The position numbers were made by a program, and so were the translations under genes. Under the pieces are notes generated by a model. It was not told the DNA's origin. It was given only the letters and a program-made list of their open reading frames with translations, and searched no databases. A stretch of 64,000 nucleotides of DNA from Petrolisthes cinctipes (Eukaryota > Arthropoda > Malacostraca > Decapoda > Porcellanidae): positions 4,774,001-4,838,000 of the forward strand of contig JAWQEG010000710.1 of NCBI GenBank assembly GCA_033782935.1. The letters are read 5' to 3'. The first letter of the stretch is position 1. Every line of letters begins with the position of its first letter. Shown here in pieces: positions 14,201 through 26,473 of the stretch.

Positions 14201-15558
14201 CGATATTTAGGGGTCCCAGAAGCGATCTGTACATGCCTACTCCGTGTTAGAGTATTTTCAAAATACAGGCCAAAAACATACTGAAAATCGATCTGTTAGG
14301 TGCCCAAAAGTCGATATGTGCATGCATCTTCTGTACCCGTTTATATCTCAAATTCTGGCCCTAAACACCCGAAAATTCGATATTTTGGGGTCCCAGAAGC
14401 GATCTGTACATGCCTACTCCGTGTAAGAGTATTTTCAAAATTCAGGCCCAAAACATGCTGAAAATCGATATTTTTGGCGCCCAAAGTCAATATGTGCATG
14501 TATCTTCTGTACCCGTTTATATCTCAATTCAGGCTCAAAACACCCGAAAATTCAATATTTTGGGGTCCCAGAAGCAATCTGTACATGCCTACTCAGTGCT
14601 AGAATATTTTCAAAATATAGGCTAAAAACTTGCTAAAAATCGATCTTTTAGGTGCCAAAAAGTCGATATCTAAAATTCAGTCCCAAAACACCCGAAAATT
14701 CGATATTTAGGGGTCCCAGAAGCGATCTGTACATGCCTACTCCGTGTTAGAGTATTTTCAAAATTCAGGCCCAAAACATGCTGAAAATCGATATTTTTGG
14801 TGCCCAAAGTCAATATGTGCATGTATCTTCTGTACCCGTTTATATCTCAAATTCAGGCTCAAAACACCCGAAAATTCAATATTTTGGGGTCCCAGAAGCA
14901 ATCTGTACAGTGCTAGAATATTTTCAAAATATAGGCTAAAAGCATGCTAAAAATCGATCTTTTAGGTGCCAAAAAGTCGATATCTCAAATTCAGTCCCAA
15001 AACACCCGAAAATTTGATATGTAGGGGTCCCAGAAGCGATCTGTACATGCCTACTCCGTGTTAGAGTATTTTCAAAATACATGCTCAAAACATACTGAAA
15101 ATCAATGTTTTAGGTGCACAAAAGTCGATATGTGCATGCATCTTCAGTACCCGTTTATATCTCAAATTCAGGCTCAAAACACCCGAAAATTCAATATTTT
15201 GGGGTCCAAGAAGCAATCTGTACATGCCTACTCAGTGTTAGAGTATTTTCAAAATACAGGCCCAAAACATGCTGAAAATCGATATTTTAGATGCCCAAAG
15301 TCAATATGTGCATGTATCTTCTGTACCCGTTTATATCTCAAATTCAGGCTCAAAACACCCAAAAATTCAATATTTTGGGGTCCCAGAAGCAATCTGTACA
15401 TGCCTACTCAGTGCTAGAATATTTTCAAAATATAGGCTAAAAACATGCTAAAAATCGATCTTTTAGGTGCCAAAAAGTCGATATCTCAAATTCAGTCCCA
15501 AAACACCCAAAAATTCGATATTTAGGGGTCCCAGAAGCGATCTGTACATGCCTACTCC
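11270..15558 (+). repeat. Array segment: junction of three overlapping duplications
   Basis: Unit map: R 11270 (6 bp short), F 11441, Bb 11617, Rc 11765, M-like 11942, Ba 12118, R 12266, M 12443, Ba 12619, Ra 12767, F 12944 (-10), B 13110, R 13258 (6 bp short), F 13429, B 13605, Rc 13753, M 13930 (-10), B 14096, Ra 14244, F 14421 (one base short), B 14596, F 14744 (-10), B 14910, Rc 15058, M 15235, B 15411. The left part matches 5.0-6.95 kb. About 9.75-14.09 kb matches 15.54-19.87 kb (offset 5782). About 12.44-15.62 kb matches 19.71-22.89 kb (offset 7269-7270). Confidence 0.85.
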
Positions 15559-18224
15559 GTGTTAGAGTATTTTCAAAATACATGCTCAAAACATACTGAA
15601 AATCGATCTTTTAGGTGCACAAAAGTCGATATGTGCATGCATCTTTAGTACCCGTTTATATCTCAAATTCAAGCTCAAAACACCCGAAAATTCAATATTT
15701 TGGGGTCCCAGAAGCAATCTGTACATGCCTACTCAGTGTTAGAGTATTTTCAAAATACAGGCCCAAAACATGCTAAAAATCGATATTTTAGATGCCCAAA
15801 GTCAATATGTGCATGTATCTTCTGTACCCGTTTATATCTCAAATTCAGGCTCAAAACACCCGAAAATTCAATATTTTGGGGTCCCAGAAGCAATCTGTAC
15901 ATGCCTACACAGTGCTAGAATATTTTCAAAATATAGGCTAAAAACATGCTAAAAATCGACATTTTAGGTGCCAAAAAATCGATATCTCAAATTCAGTCCC
16001 AAAACACCCGAAAATTCGATATTTAGAGGTCCCAGAAGGTATCTGTACATGCCTACTCCGTGTTAGAGTATTTTCAAAATACAGGCCAAAAACATACTGA
16101 AAATCGATCTTTTAGGTGCCCAAAAGTCGATATGTGCATGCATCTTCTGTACCCGTTTATATCTCAAATTCAGTCTCAAAACACCCGAAAATTCAATATT
16201 TTGGGGTCCCAGAAGCAATCTGTACATGCCTACTCAGTGTTAGAGTATTTTCAAAATACAGGCCCAAAACATGCTGAAAATCGATATTTTAGATGCCCAA
16301 AGTCAATATGTGCATGTATCTTCTGTACCCGTTTATATCTCAAATTCAGGCTCAAAACACCCGAAAATTCAATATTTTGGGGTCCCAGAAGCAATATGTA
16401 CATGCCTACACAGTGCTAGAATATTTTCAAAATATAAGCTAAAAACATGCTAAAAATCGACATTTTAGGTGCCAAACAATCGATATCTCAAATTCAGTCC
16501 CAAAACACCCGAAAATTCGATATTTAGAGGTCCCAGAAGGTATCTGTACATGCTTACTCCGTGTTAGAGTATTTTCAAAATACAGGCCAAAAACATACTG
16601 AAAATCGATCTCTTAGGTGCCCAAAAGTCGATATGTGCATGCATCTTCTGTACCCGTTTATATCTCAAATTCTGGCCCTAAACACCTGAAAATTCGATAT
16701 TTTGGGGTCCCAGAAGCGATCTGTACATGCCTACTCCGTGTTAGAGTATTTTCAAAATTCAGGCCCAAAACATGCTGAAAATCGATATTTTTGGTGCCCA
16801 AAGTCAATATGTGCATGTATCTTCTGTACCCGTTTATATCTCAAATTCAGGCTCAAAACACCCGAAAATTCAATATTTTGGGGTCCCAGAAGCAATCTGT
16901 ACAGTGCTAGAATATTTTCAAAATATAGGCTAAAAACATGCTAAAAGTCGATCTTTTAGGTGCCAAAAAGTCGATATCTCAGATTCAGTCCCAAAACACC
17001 CGAAAATTCGATATTTAGGGGTCCCAGAAGCGATCTGTACATGGCTACTCCGTGTACTTTCAAAATACAGGCCAAAAACATACTGAAAATCGATCTTTTA
17101 GGTGCCCAAAAGTCGATATGTGCATGCATCTTCTGTACCCGTTTATATCTCAAATTCTGGCCCTAAACACCCGAAAATTCGATATTTTGGGGTCCCAGAA
17201 GCGATCTGTACATGCCTACTCCGTGTTAGAGTATTTTCAAAATTCAGGCCCAAAACATGCTGAAAATCGATATTTTTGGTGCCCAAAGTCAATATGTGCA
17301 TGTATCTTCTGTACCCGTTTATATCTCAAATTCAGGCTCAAAACACCCGAAAATTCAATATTTTGGGGTCCCAGAAGCAATCTGTACATGCCTACTCAGT
17401 GCTAGAATATTTTCAAAATATAGGCTAAAAACATGCTAAAAATCGATCTTTTAGGTGCCAAAAAGTCGATATCTCAAATTCAGTCCCAAAACACCCGAAA
17501 ATTCGATATTTAGGGGTCCCAGAAGCGATCTGTACATGCCTACTCCGTGTTAGAGTATTTTCAAAATACATGCTCAAAACATACTGAAAATCGATCTTTT
17601 AGGTGCACAAAAGTCGATATGTGCATGCATCTTCAGTACCCGTTTATATCTCAAATTCAGGCTCAAAACACCCGAAAATTCAATATTTTGGGGTCCCAGA
17701 AGCAATCTGTACATGCCTACTCAGTGTTAGAGTATTTTCAAAATACAGGCCCAAAACATGCTGAAAATCGATATTTTAGATGCCCAAAGTCAATATGTGT
17801 ATGTATCTTCTGTACCCGTTTATATCTTAAATTCAGGCTCAAAACACACGAAAATTCAATATTTTGGGGTCCCAGAAGCAATCTGTACATGCCTACACAG
17901 TACTAGAATATTTTCAAAATATAGGCTAAAAACATGCTAAAAATCGACATTTTAGGTGCCAAAAAATCGATATCTCAAATTCAGTCCCAAAACACCCGAA
18001 AATTCGATATTTAGAGGTCCCAGAAGGTATCTGTACATGCTTACTCCGTGTTAGAGTATTTTCAAAATACAGGCCAAAAACATACTGAAAATCGATCTTT
18101 TAGGTGCCCAAAAGTCGATATGTGCATGCATCTTCTGTACCCGTTTATATCTCAAATTCTGGCTCAAAACACCCGAAAATTCAATATTTTGGGGTCCCAG
18201 AAGCAATCTGTACATGCCTACTCA
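15559..18224 (+). repeat. Array segment: copy of 9.8-12.4 kb (offset 5,782 bp)
   Basis: Unit map: Rc 15559, M 15736, Ba 15912, R 16060, M 16237, Ba 16413, Ra 16561, F 16738 (-10), B 16904, R 17052 (6 bp short), F 17223, B 17399, Rc 17547, M 17724, Ba 17900, R 18048. Unit order, lengths and private changes follow the earlier segment, including atctttagtaccc, gcaatatgtac, ataagctaaaaac and ctcagattcag, with only scattered differences such as cacctgaaaatt at about 16684. The copied block starts near 15537, inside B 15411. Confidence 0.87.
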
Positions 18225-19711
18225 GTGTTAGAGTATTTTCAAAATACAGGCCCAAAACATGCTGAAAATCGATATTTTAGATGCCCAAAGTCAATATGTG
18301 CATGTATCTTCTGTACCCGTTTATATCTCAAATTCAGGCTCAAAACACCCGAAAATTCAATATTTTGGGGTCCCAGAAGCAATCTGTACATGCCTACACA
18401 GTGCTAGAATATTTTCAAAATATAGGCTAAAAACATGCTAAAAATCGACATTTCAGGTGCCAAAAAATCGATATCTCAAATTCAGTCCCAAAACACCCGA
18501 AAATTCGATATTTAGAGGTCCCAGAAGGTATCTGTACATGCCTACTCCGTGTTAGAGTATTTTCAAAATACAGGTCAAAAACATACTGAAAATCGATCTC
18601 TTAGGTGCCCAAAAGTCGATATGTGCATGCATCTTCTGTACCCGTTTATATCTCAAATTCTGGCCCTAAACACCCGAAAATTCGATATTTTGGGGTCCCA
18701 GAAGCGATCTGTACATGCCTACTCCGTGTTTGAGTATTTTCAAAATTCAGGCCCAAAACATGCTGAAAATCGATATTTTTGGTACCCAAAGTCAATATGT
18801 GCATGTATCTTCTGTACCCGTTTATATCTCAAATTCAGGCTCGAAACACCCGAAAATTCAATATTTTCGGGTCCCAGAAGCAATCTGTACAGTGCTAGAA
18901 TATTTTCAAAATATAGGCTAAAAACATGCTAAAAATCGATCTTTTAGGTGCCTAAAAGTCGATATCTCAAATTCAGTCCCAAAACACCCGAAAATTCGAT
19001 ATTTAGGGGTCCCAGAAGCGATCTGTACATGGCTACTCCGTGTACTTTCAAAATACAGGCCAAAAACATACTGAAAATCGATCTTTTAGGTGCCCAAAAG
19101 TCGATATGTGCATGCATCTTCTGTACCCGTTTATATCTCAAATTCTGGCCCTAAACACCCGAAAATTCGATATTTTGGGGTCCCAGAAGCGATCTGTACA
19201 TGCCGACTCCGTGTTAGAGTATTTTCAAAATTCAGGCCCAAAACATGCTGAAAATCGATATTTTTGGTGCCCAAAGTCAATATGTGCATGTATCTTCTGT
19301 ACCCGTTTATATCTCAAATTCAGGCTCAAAACACCCGAAAATTCAATATTTTGGGGTCCCAGAAGCAATCTGTACATGCCTACTCAGTGCTAGAATATTT
19401 TCAAAATAAAGGCTAAAAACATGCTAAAAATCGATCTTTTAGGTGCCAAAAAGTCGATATCTCAAATTCAGTCCCAAAACACCCGAAAATTCGATATTTA
19501 GGGGTCCCAGAAGAGATCTGTACATGCCTACTCCGTGTTAGAGTATTTTCAAAATACATGCTCAAAACATACTGAAAATCGATCTTTTAGGTGCACAAAA
19601 GTCGATATGTGCATGCATCTTCAGTACCCGTTTATATCTCAAATTCAGGCTCAAAACACCCGAAAATTCAATATTTTGGGGTCCCAGAAGCAATCTGTAC
19701 ATGCCTACTCA
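18225..19711 (+). repeat. Array segment: first copy of 1,487-bp tandem repeat
   Basis: Unit map: M 18225, Ba 18401, Ra 18549, F 18726 (-10), B 18892, R 19040 (6 bp short), F 19211, B 19387, Rc 19535. Private changes gtgtttgagtatttt, tttttggtacccaaag, ggctcgaaacaccc and the short R are shared with the next segment and with 12443-13929, so three copies of this block exist. Confidence 0.87.
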
Positions 19712-21198
19712 GTGTTAGAGTATTTTCAAAATACAGGCCCAAAACATGCTGAAAATCGATATTTTAGATGCCCAAAGTCAATATGTGCATGTATCTTCTG
19801 TACCCGTTTATATCTCAAATTCAGGCTCAAAACACCCGAAAATTCAATATTTTGGGGTCCCAGAAGCAATCTGTACATGCCTACACAGTGCTAGAATATT
19901 TTCAAAATATAGGCTAAAAACATGCTAAAAATCGACATTTCAGGTGCCAAAAAATCGATATCTCAAATTCAGTCCCAAAACACCCGAAAATTCGATATTT
20001 AGAGGTCCCAGAAGGTATATGTACATGCCTACTCCGTGTTAGAGTATTTTCAAAATACAGGTCAAAAACATACTGAAAATCGATCTCTTAGGTGCCCAAA
20101 AGTCGATATGTGCATGCATCTTCTGTACCCGTTTATATCTCAAATTCTGGCCCTAAACACCCGAAAATTCGATATTTTGGGGTCCCAGAAGCGATCTGTA
20201 CATGCCTACTCCGTGTTTGAGTATTTTCAAAATTCAGGCCCAAAACATGCTGAAAATCGATATTTTTGGTACCCAAAGTCAATATGTGCATGTATCTTCT
20301 GTACCCGTTTATATCTCAAATTCAGGCTCGAAACACCCGAAAATTCAATATTTTGGGGTCCCAGAAGCAATCTGTACAGTGCTAGAATATTTTCAAGATA
20401 TAGGCTAAAAACATGCTAAAAATCGATCTTTTAGGTGCCAAAAAGTCGATATCTCAAATTCAGTCCCAAAACACCCGAAAATTCGATATTTAGGGGTCCC
20501 AGAAGCGATCTGTACATGGCTACTCCGTGTACTTTCAAAATACAGGCCAAAAACATACTGAAAATCGATCTTTTAGGTGCCCAAAAGTCGATATGTGCAT
20601 GCATCTTCTGTACCCGTTTATATCTCAAATTCTGGCCCTAAACACCCGAAAAATCGATATTTTGGGGTCCCAGAAGCGATCTGTACATGCCTACTCCGTG
20701 TTAGAGTATTTTCAAAATTCAGGCCCAAAACATGCTGAAAATCGATATTTTTGGTGCCCAAAGTCAATATGTGCATGTATCTTCTGTACCCGTTTATATC
20801 TCAAATTCAGGCTCAAAACACCCGAAAATTCAATATTTTGGGGTCCCAGAAGCAATCTGTACATGCCTACTCAGTGCTAGAATATTTTCAAAATATAGGC
20901 TAAAAACATGCTAAAAATCGATCTTTTAGGTGCCAAAAAGTCGATATCTCAAATTCAGTCCCAAAACACCCGAAAATTCGATATTTAGGGGTCCCAGAAG
21001 CGGTCTGTACATGCCTACTCCGTGTTAGAGTATTTTCAAAATACATGCTCAAAACATACTGAAAATCGATCTTTTAGGTGCACAAAAGTCGATATGTGCA
21101 TGCATCTTCAGTACCCGTTTATATCTCAAATTCAGGCTCAAAACACCCGAAAATTCAATATTTTGGGGTCCCAGAAGCAATCTGTACATGCCTACTCA
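19712..21198 (+). repeat. Array segment: second copy of 1,487-bp tandem repeat
   Basis: Unit map: M 19712, Ba 19888, Ra 20036, F 20213 (-10), B 20379, R 20527 (6 bp short), F 20698, B 20874, Rc 21022. It repeats the preceding 1,487 bp with a few differences, for example tattttcaagata in B 20379 and the ordinary atataggc where B 19387 has aataaaggc. At its right end it becomes a closer match to 13.9-15.6 kb. Confidence 0.87.
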
Positions 21199-23653
21199 GT
21201 GTTAGAGTATTTTCAAAATACAGGCCCAAAACATGCTGAAAATCGATATTTTAGATGCCCAAAGTCAATATGTGCATGTATCTTCTGTACCCGTTTATAT
21301 CTCAAATTCAGGCTCAAAACACCCGAAAATTCAATATTTTGGGGTCCCAGAAGCAATCTGTACAGTGCTAGAATATTTTCAAAATATAGGCTAAAAACAT
21401 GCTAAAAATCGATCTTTTAAGTGCCAAAAAGTCGATATCTCAAATTCAGTCCCAAAACACCCGAAAATTCGATATTTAGGGGTCCCAGAAGCGATCTGTA
21501 CATGCCTACTCCGTGTTAGAGTATTTTCAAAATACAGGCCAAAAACATACTGAAAATCGATCTGTTAGGTGCCCAAAAGTCGATATGTGCATGCATCTTC
21601 TGTACCCGTTTATATCTCAAATTCTGGCCCTAAACACCCGAAAATTCGATATTTTGGGGTCCCAGAAGCGATCTGTACATGCCTACTCCGTGTTAGAGTA
21701 TTTTCAAAATTCAGGCCCAAAACATGCTGAAAATCGATATTTTTGGCGCCCAAAGTCAATATGTGCATGTATCTTCTGTACCCGTTTATATCTCAAATTC
21801 AGGCTCAAAACACCCGAAAATTCAATATTTTGGGGTCCCAGAAGCAATCTGTACATGCCTACTCAGTGCTAGAATATTTTCAAAATATAGGCTAAAAACT
21901 TGCTAAAAATCGATCTTTTAGGTGCCAAAAAGTCGATATCTAAAATTCAGTCCCAAAACACCCGAAAATTCGATATTTAGGGGTCCCAGAAGCGATCTGT
22001 ACATGCCTACTCCGTGTTAGAGTATTTTCAAAATGCAGGCCCAAAACATGCTGAAAATCGATATTTTTGGTGCCCAAAGTCAATATGTGCATGTATCTTC
22101 TGTACCCGTTTATATCTCAAATTCAGGCTCAAAACACCCGAAAATTCAATATTTTGGGGTCCCAGAAGCAATCTGTACAGTGCTAGAATATTTTCAAAAT
22201 ATAGGCTAAAAGCATGCTAAAAATCGATCTTTTAGGTGCCAAAAAGTCGATATCTCAAATTCAGTCCCAAAACACCCGAAAATTTGATATGTAGGGGTCC
22301 CAGAAGCGATCTGTACATGCCTACTCCGTGTTAGAGTATTTTCAAAATACATGCTCAAAACATACTGAAAATCAATGTTTTAGGTGCACAAAAGTCGATA
22401 TGTGCATGCATCTTCAGTACCCGTTTATATCTCAAATTCAGGCTCAAAACACCCGAAAATTCAATATTTTGGGGTCCAAGAAGCAATCTGTACATGCCTA
22501 CTCAGTGTTAGAGTATTTTCAAAATACAGGCCCAAAACATGCTGAAAATCGATATTTTAGATGCCCAAAGTCAATATGTGCATGTATCTTCTGTACCCGT
22601 TTATATCTCAAATTCAGGCTCAAAACACCCAAAAATTCAATATTTTGGGGTCCCAGAAGCAATCTGTACATGCCTACTCAGTGCTAGAATATTTTCAAAA
22701 TATAGGCTAAAAACATGCTAAAAATCGATCTTTTAGGTGCCAAAAAGTCGATATCTCAAATTCAGTCCCAAAACACCCGAAAATTCGATATTTAGGGGTC
22801 CCAGAAGCGATCTGTACATGCCTACTCCGTGTTAGAGTATTTTCAAAATACATGCTCAAAACATACTGAAAATCGATCTGTTAGGTGCCCAAAAGTCGAT
22901 ATGTGCATGCATCTTCTGTACCCGTTTATATCTCAAATTCTGGCCCTAAACACCCGAAAATTCGATATTTTGGGGTCCCAGAAGCGATCTGTACATGCCT
23001 ACTCCGTGTTAGAGTATTTTCAAAATTCAGGCCCAAAACATGCTAAAAAACGATATTTTTGGTGCCCAAAGTCAATATGTGCATGTATCTTCTGTACCCG
23101 TTTATATCTCAAATTCAGGCTCAAAACACCCGAAAATTCAATATTTTGGGGTCCCAGAAGCAATCTGTACATGCCTACTCAGTGCTAGAATATTTTCAAA
23201 ATATAGGCTAAAAACTTGCTAAAAATCGATCTTTTAGGTGCCAAAAAGTCGATATCTCAAATTCAGTCCCAAAACACCCGAAAATTCGATATTTAGGGGT
23301 CCCAGAAGCGATCTGTACATGCCTACTACGTGTTAGAGTATTTTCAAAATTCAGGCCCAAAACATGCTGAAAATCGATATTTTTGGTGCCCAAAGTCAAT
23401 ATGTGCATGTATCTTCTGTACCCGTTTATATCTCAAATTCAGGCTCAAAACACCCGAAAATTCAATATTTTGGGGTCCCAGAAGCAATCTGTACATGCCT
23501 ACTCAGTGCTAGAATATTTTCAAAATATAGGCTAAAAACATGCTAAAAATCGATCTTTTTGGTGCCAAAAAGTCGATATCTCAAATTCAGTCCCAAAACA
23601 CCCGAAAATTCGATATTTAGGGGTCCCAGAAGCGATCTGTACATGCCTACTCC
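21199..23653 (+). repeat. Array segment: copy of 13.9-15.6 kb plus an F-B dimer run
   Basis: Unit map: M 21199 (-10), B 21365, Ra 21513, F 21690, B 21866, F 22014 (-10), B 22180, Rc 22328, M 22505, B 22681, R 22829 (Rc left arm on Ra body), F 23006, B 23182, F 23330, B 23506. The block to about 22889 shares several private changes with 13.9-15.6 kb: ctaaaaacttgc, gatatctaaaattcag, ctaaaagcatgc, aaaatcaatgtttt, ggggtccaagaagc and cacccaaaaattc. Bases 22.87-23.66 kb recur at 28.31-29.10 kb (offset 5442), shown by gctaaaaaacgat and gatctttttggtgcc. Confidence 0.86.
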
Positions 23654-26473
23654 GTGTTAGAGTATTTTCAAAATACATGCTCAAAACATACTGAAAATCG
23701 ATCTTTTAGGTGCACAAAAGTCGATATGTGCATGCATCTTCAGTACCCGTTTATATCTCAAATTCAGGCTCAAAACACCCGAAAATTCAATATTTTGGGG
23801 TCCCAGAAGCAATCTGTACATGCCTACTCAGTGTTAGAGTATTTTCAAAATACAGGCCCAAAACATGCTGAAAATCGATATTTTAGATGCCCAAAGTCAA
23901 TATGTGCATGTATCTTCTGTACCCGTTTATATCTCAAATTCAGGCTCAAAACACCCGAAAATTCAATATTTTGGGGTCCCAGAAGCAATCTGTACATGCC
24001 TACACAGTGCTAGAATATTTTCAAAATATAGGCTAAAAACATGCTAAAAATCGACATTTTAGGTGCCAAAAAATCGATATCACAAATTCAGTTCCAAAAC
24101 ACCCGAAAATTCGATATTTAGAGGTCCTAGAAGGTATCTGTACATGCCTACTCCGTGTTAGAGTATTTTCAAAATACAGGCCAAAAACATACTGAAAATC
24201 GATCTCTTAGGTGCCCAAAAGTCGATATGTGCATGCATCTTCTGTACCCGTTTATATCTCAAATTCTGGCCCTAAACACCCGAAAATTCGATATTTTGGG
24301 GTCCCAGAAGCGATCTGTACATGCCTACTCCGTGTTAGAGTATTTTCAAAATTCAGGCCCAAAACATGCTGAAAATCGATATTTTTGGCGCCCAAAGTCA
24401 ATATGTGCATGTATCTTCTGTACCCGTTTATATCTCAAATTCAGGCTCAAAACACTCGAAAATTCAATATTTTGGGGTTCCAGAAGCAATCTGTACATGC
24501 CTACTCAGTGCTAGAATATTTTCAAAATATAGGCTAAAAACATGCTAAAAATCGATCTTTTAGGTGCCAAAAAGTCGATATCTCAAATTCAGTCCCAAAA
24601 CACCCAAAAATTCGATATTTAGAGGTCCTAGAAGGTATCTGTACATGCCTACTCCGTGTTAGAGTATTTTCAAAATACAGGCCAAAAACATACTGAAAAT
24701 CGATCTCTTAGGTGCCCAAAAGTCGATATGTGCATGCATCTTCTGTACCCGTTTATATCTCAAATTCTGGCCCTAAACACCCGAAAATTCGATATTTTGG
24801 GGTCCCAGAAGCGATCTGTACATGCCTACTCCGTGTTAGAGTATTTTCAAAATTCAGGCCCAAAACATGCTGAAAATCGATATTTTTGGTGCCCAAAGTC
24901 AATATGTGCATGTATCTTCTGTACCCGTTTATATCTCAAATTCAGGCTCAAAACACTCGAAAATTCAATATTTTGGGGTTCCAGAAGCAATCTGTACATG
25001 CCTACTCAGTGCTAGAATATTTTCAAAATATAGGCTAAAAACATGCTAAAAATCGATCTTTTAGGTGCCAAAAAGTCGATATCTCAAATTCAGTCCCAAA
25101 ACACCCAAAAAATCGATATTTAGGGGTCCCAGAAGCGATCTGTACATGCCTACTCCGTGTTAGAGTATTTTCAAAATACATGCTCAAAACATACTGAAAA
25201 TCGATCTTTTAGGTGCACAAAAGTCGATATGTGCATGCATCTTCAGTACCCGTTTATATCTCAAATTCAGGCTCAAAACACCCGAAAATTCAATATTTTG
25301 GGGTCCCAGAAGCAATCTGTACATGCCTACTCAGTGTTAGAATATTTTCAAAATACAGGCCCAAAACATGCTGAAAATCGATATTTTAGATGCCCAAAGT
25401 CAATATGTGCATGTATCTTCTGTACCCGTTTATATCTCAAATTCAGGCTCAAAACACCCGAAAATTCAATATTTTGGGGTCCCAGAAGCAATCTGTACAG
25501 TGCTAGAATATTTTCAAAATATAGGCTAAAAACATGCTAAAAATCGATCTTTTAAGTGCCAAAAAGTCGATATCTCAAATTCAGTCCCAAAACACCCGAA
25601 AATTCGATATTTAGGGGTCCCAGAAGCGATCTGTACATGCCTACTCCGTGTTAGAGTATTTTCAAAATACAGGCCAAAAACATACTGAAAATCGATCTTT
25701 TAGGTGCCCAAAAGTCGATATGTGCATGCATCTTCTGTACCCGTTTATATCTCAAATTCTGGCCCTAAACACCAGAAAATTCGATATTTTGGGGTCCCAG
25801 AAGCGATCTGTACATGCCTACTCCGTGTTAGAGTATTTTCAAAATTCAGGCCCAAAACATGCTGAAAATCGATATTTTTGGCGCCCAAAGTCAATATGTG
25901 CATGTATCTTCTGTACCCGTTTATATCTCAAATTCAGGCTCAAAACACCCGAAAATTCAATATTTTGGGGTCCCAGAAGCAATCTGTACATGCCTACACA
26001 GTGCTAGAATATTTTCAAAATATAGACTAAAAACATGCTAAAAATCGACATTTTAGGTGCCAAAAAATCGATATCTCAAATTCAGTCCCAAAACACCCGA
26101 AAATTCGATATTTAGAGGTCCCAGAAGGTATCTGTACATGCCTACTCCGTGTTAGAGTATTTTCAAAATACAGGCCAAAAACATACTGAAAATCGATCTC
26201 TTAGGTGCCCAAAAGTCGATATGTGCATGCATCTTCTGTACCCGTTTATATCTCAAATTCTGGCCCTAAACACCCGAAAATTCGATATTTTGGGGTCCCA
26301 GAAGCGATCTGTACATGCCTACTCAGTGCTAGAATATTTTCAAAATATAGGCTAAAAACTTGCTAAAAATCGATCTTTTAGGTGCCAAAAAGTCGATATC
26401 TAAAATTCAGTCCCAAAACACCCGAAAATTCGATATTTAGGGGTCCCAGAAGCGATCTGTACATGCCTACTCC
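23654..26473 (+). repeat. Array segment: hexamer-phase trimers with a local 501-bp doubling
   Basis: Unit map: Rc 23654, M 23831, Ba 24007, Ra 24155, F 24332, Bb 24508, Ra 24656, F 24833, Bb 25009, Rc 25157, M 25334 (-10), B 25500, Ra 25648, F 25825, Ba 26001, Ra 26149, B 26326. The trimers at 24155 and 24656 share gaggtcctagaagg, aacactcgaaaa and ggggttccag, marking a recent 501-bp tandem duplication. At 26149-26325 an Ra unit is followed directly by B with no F. Confidence 0.86.
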
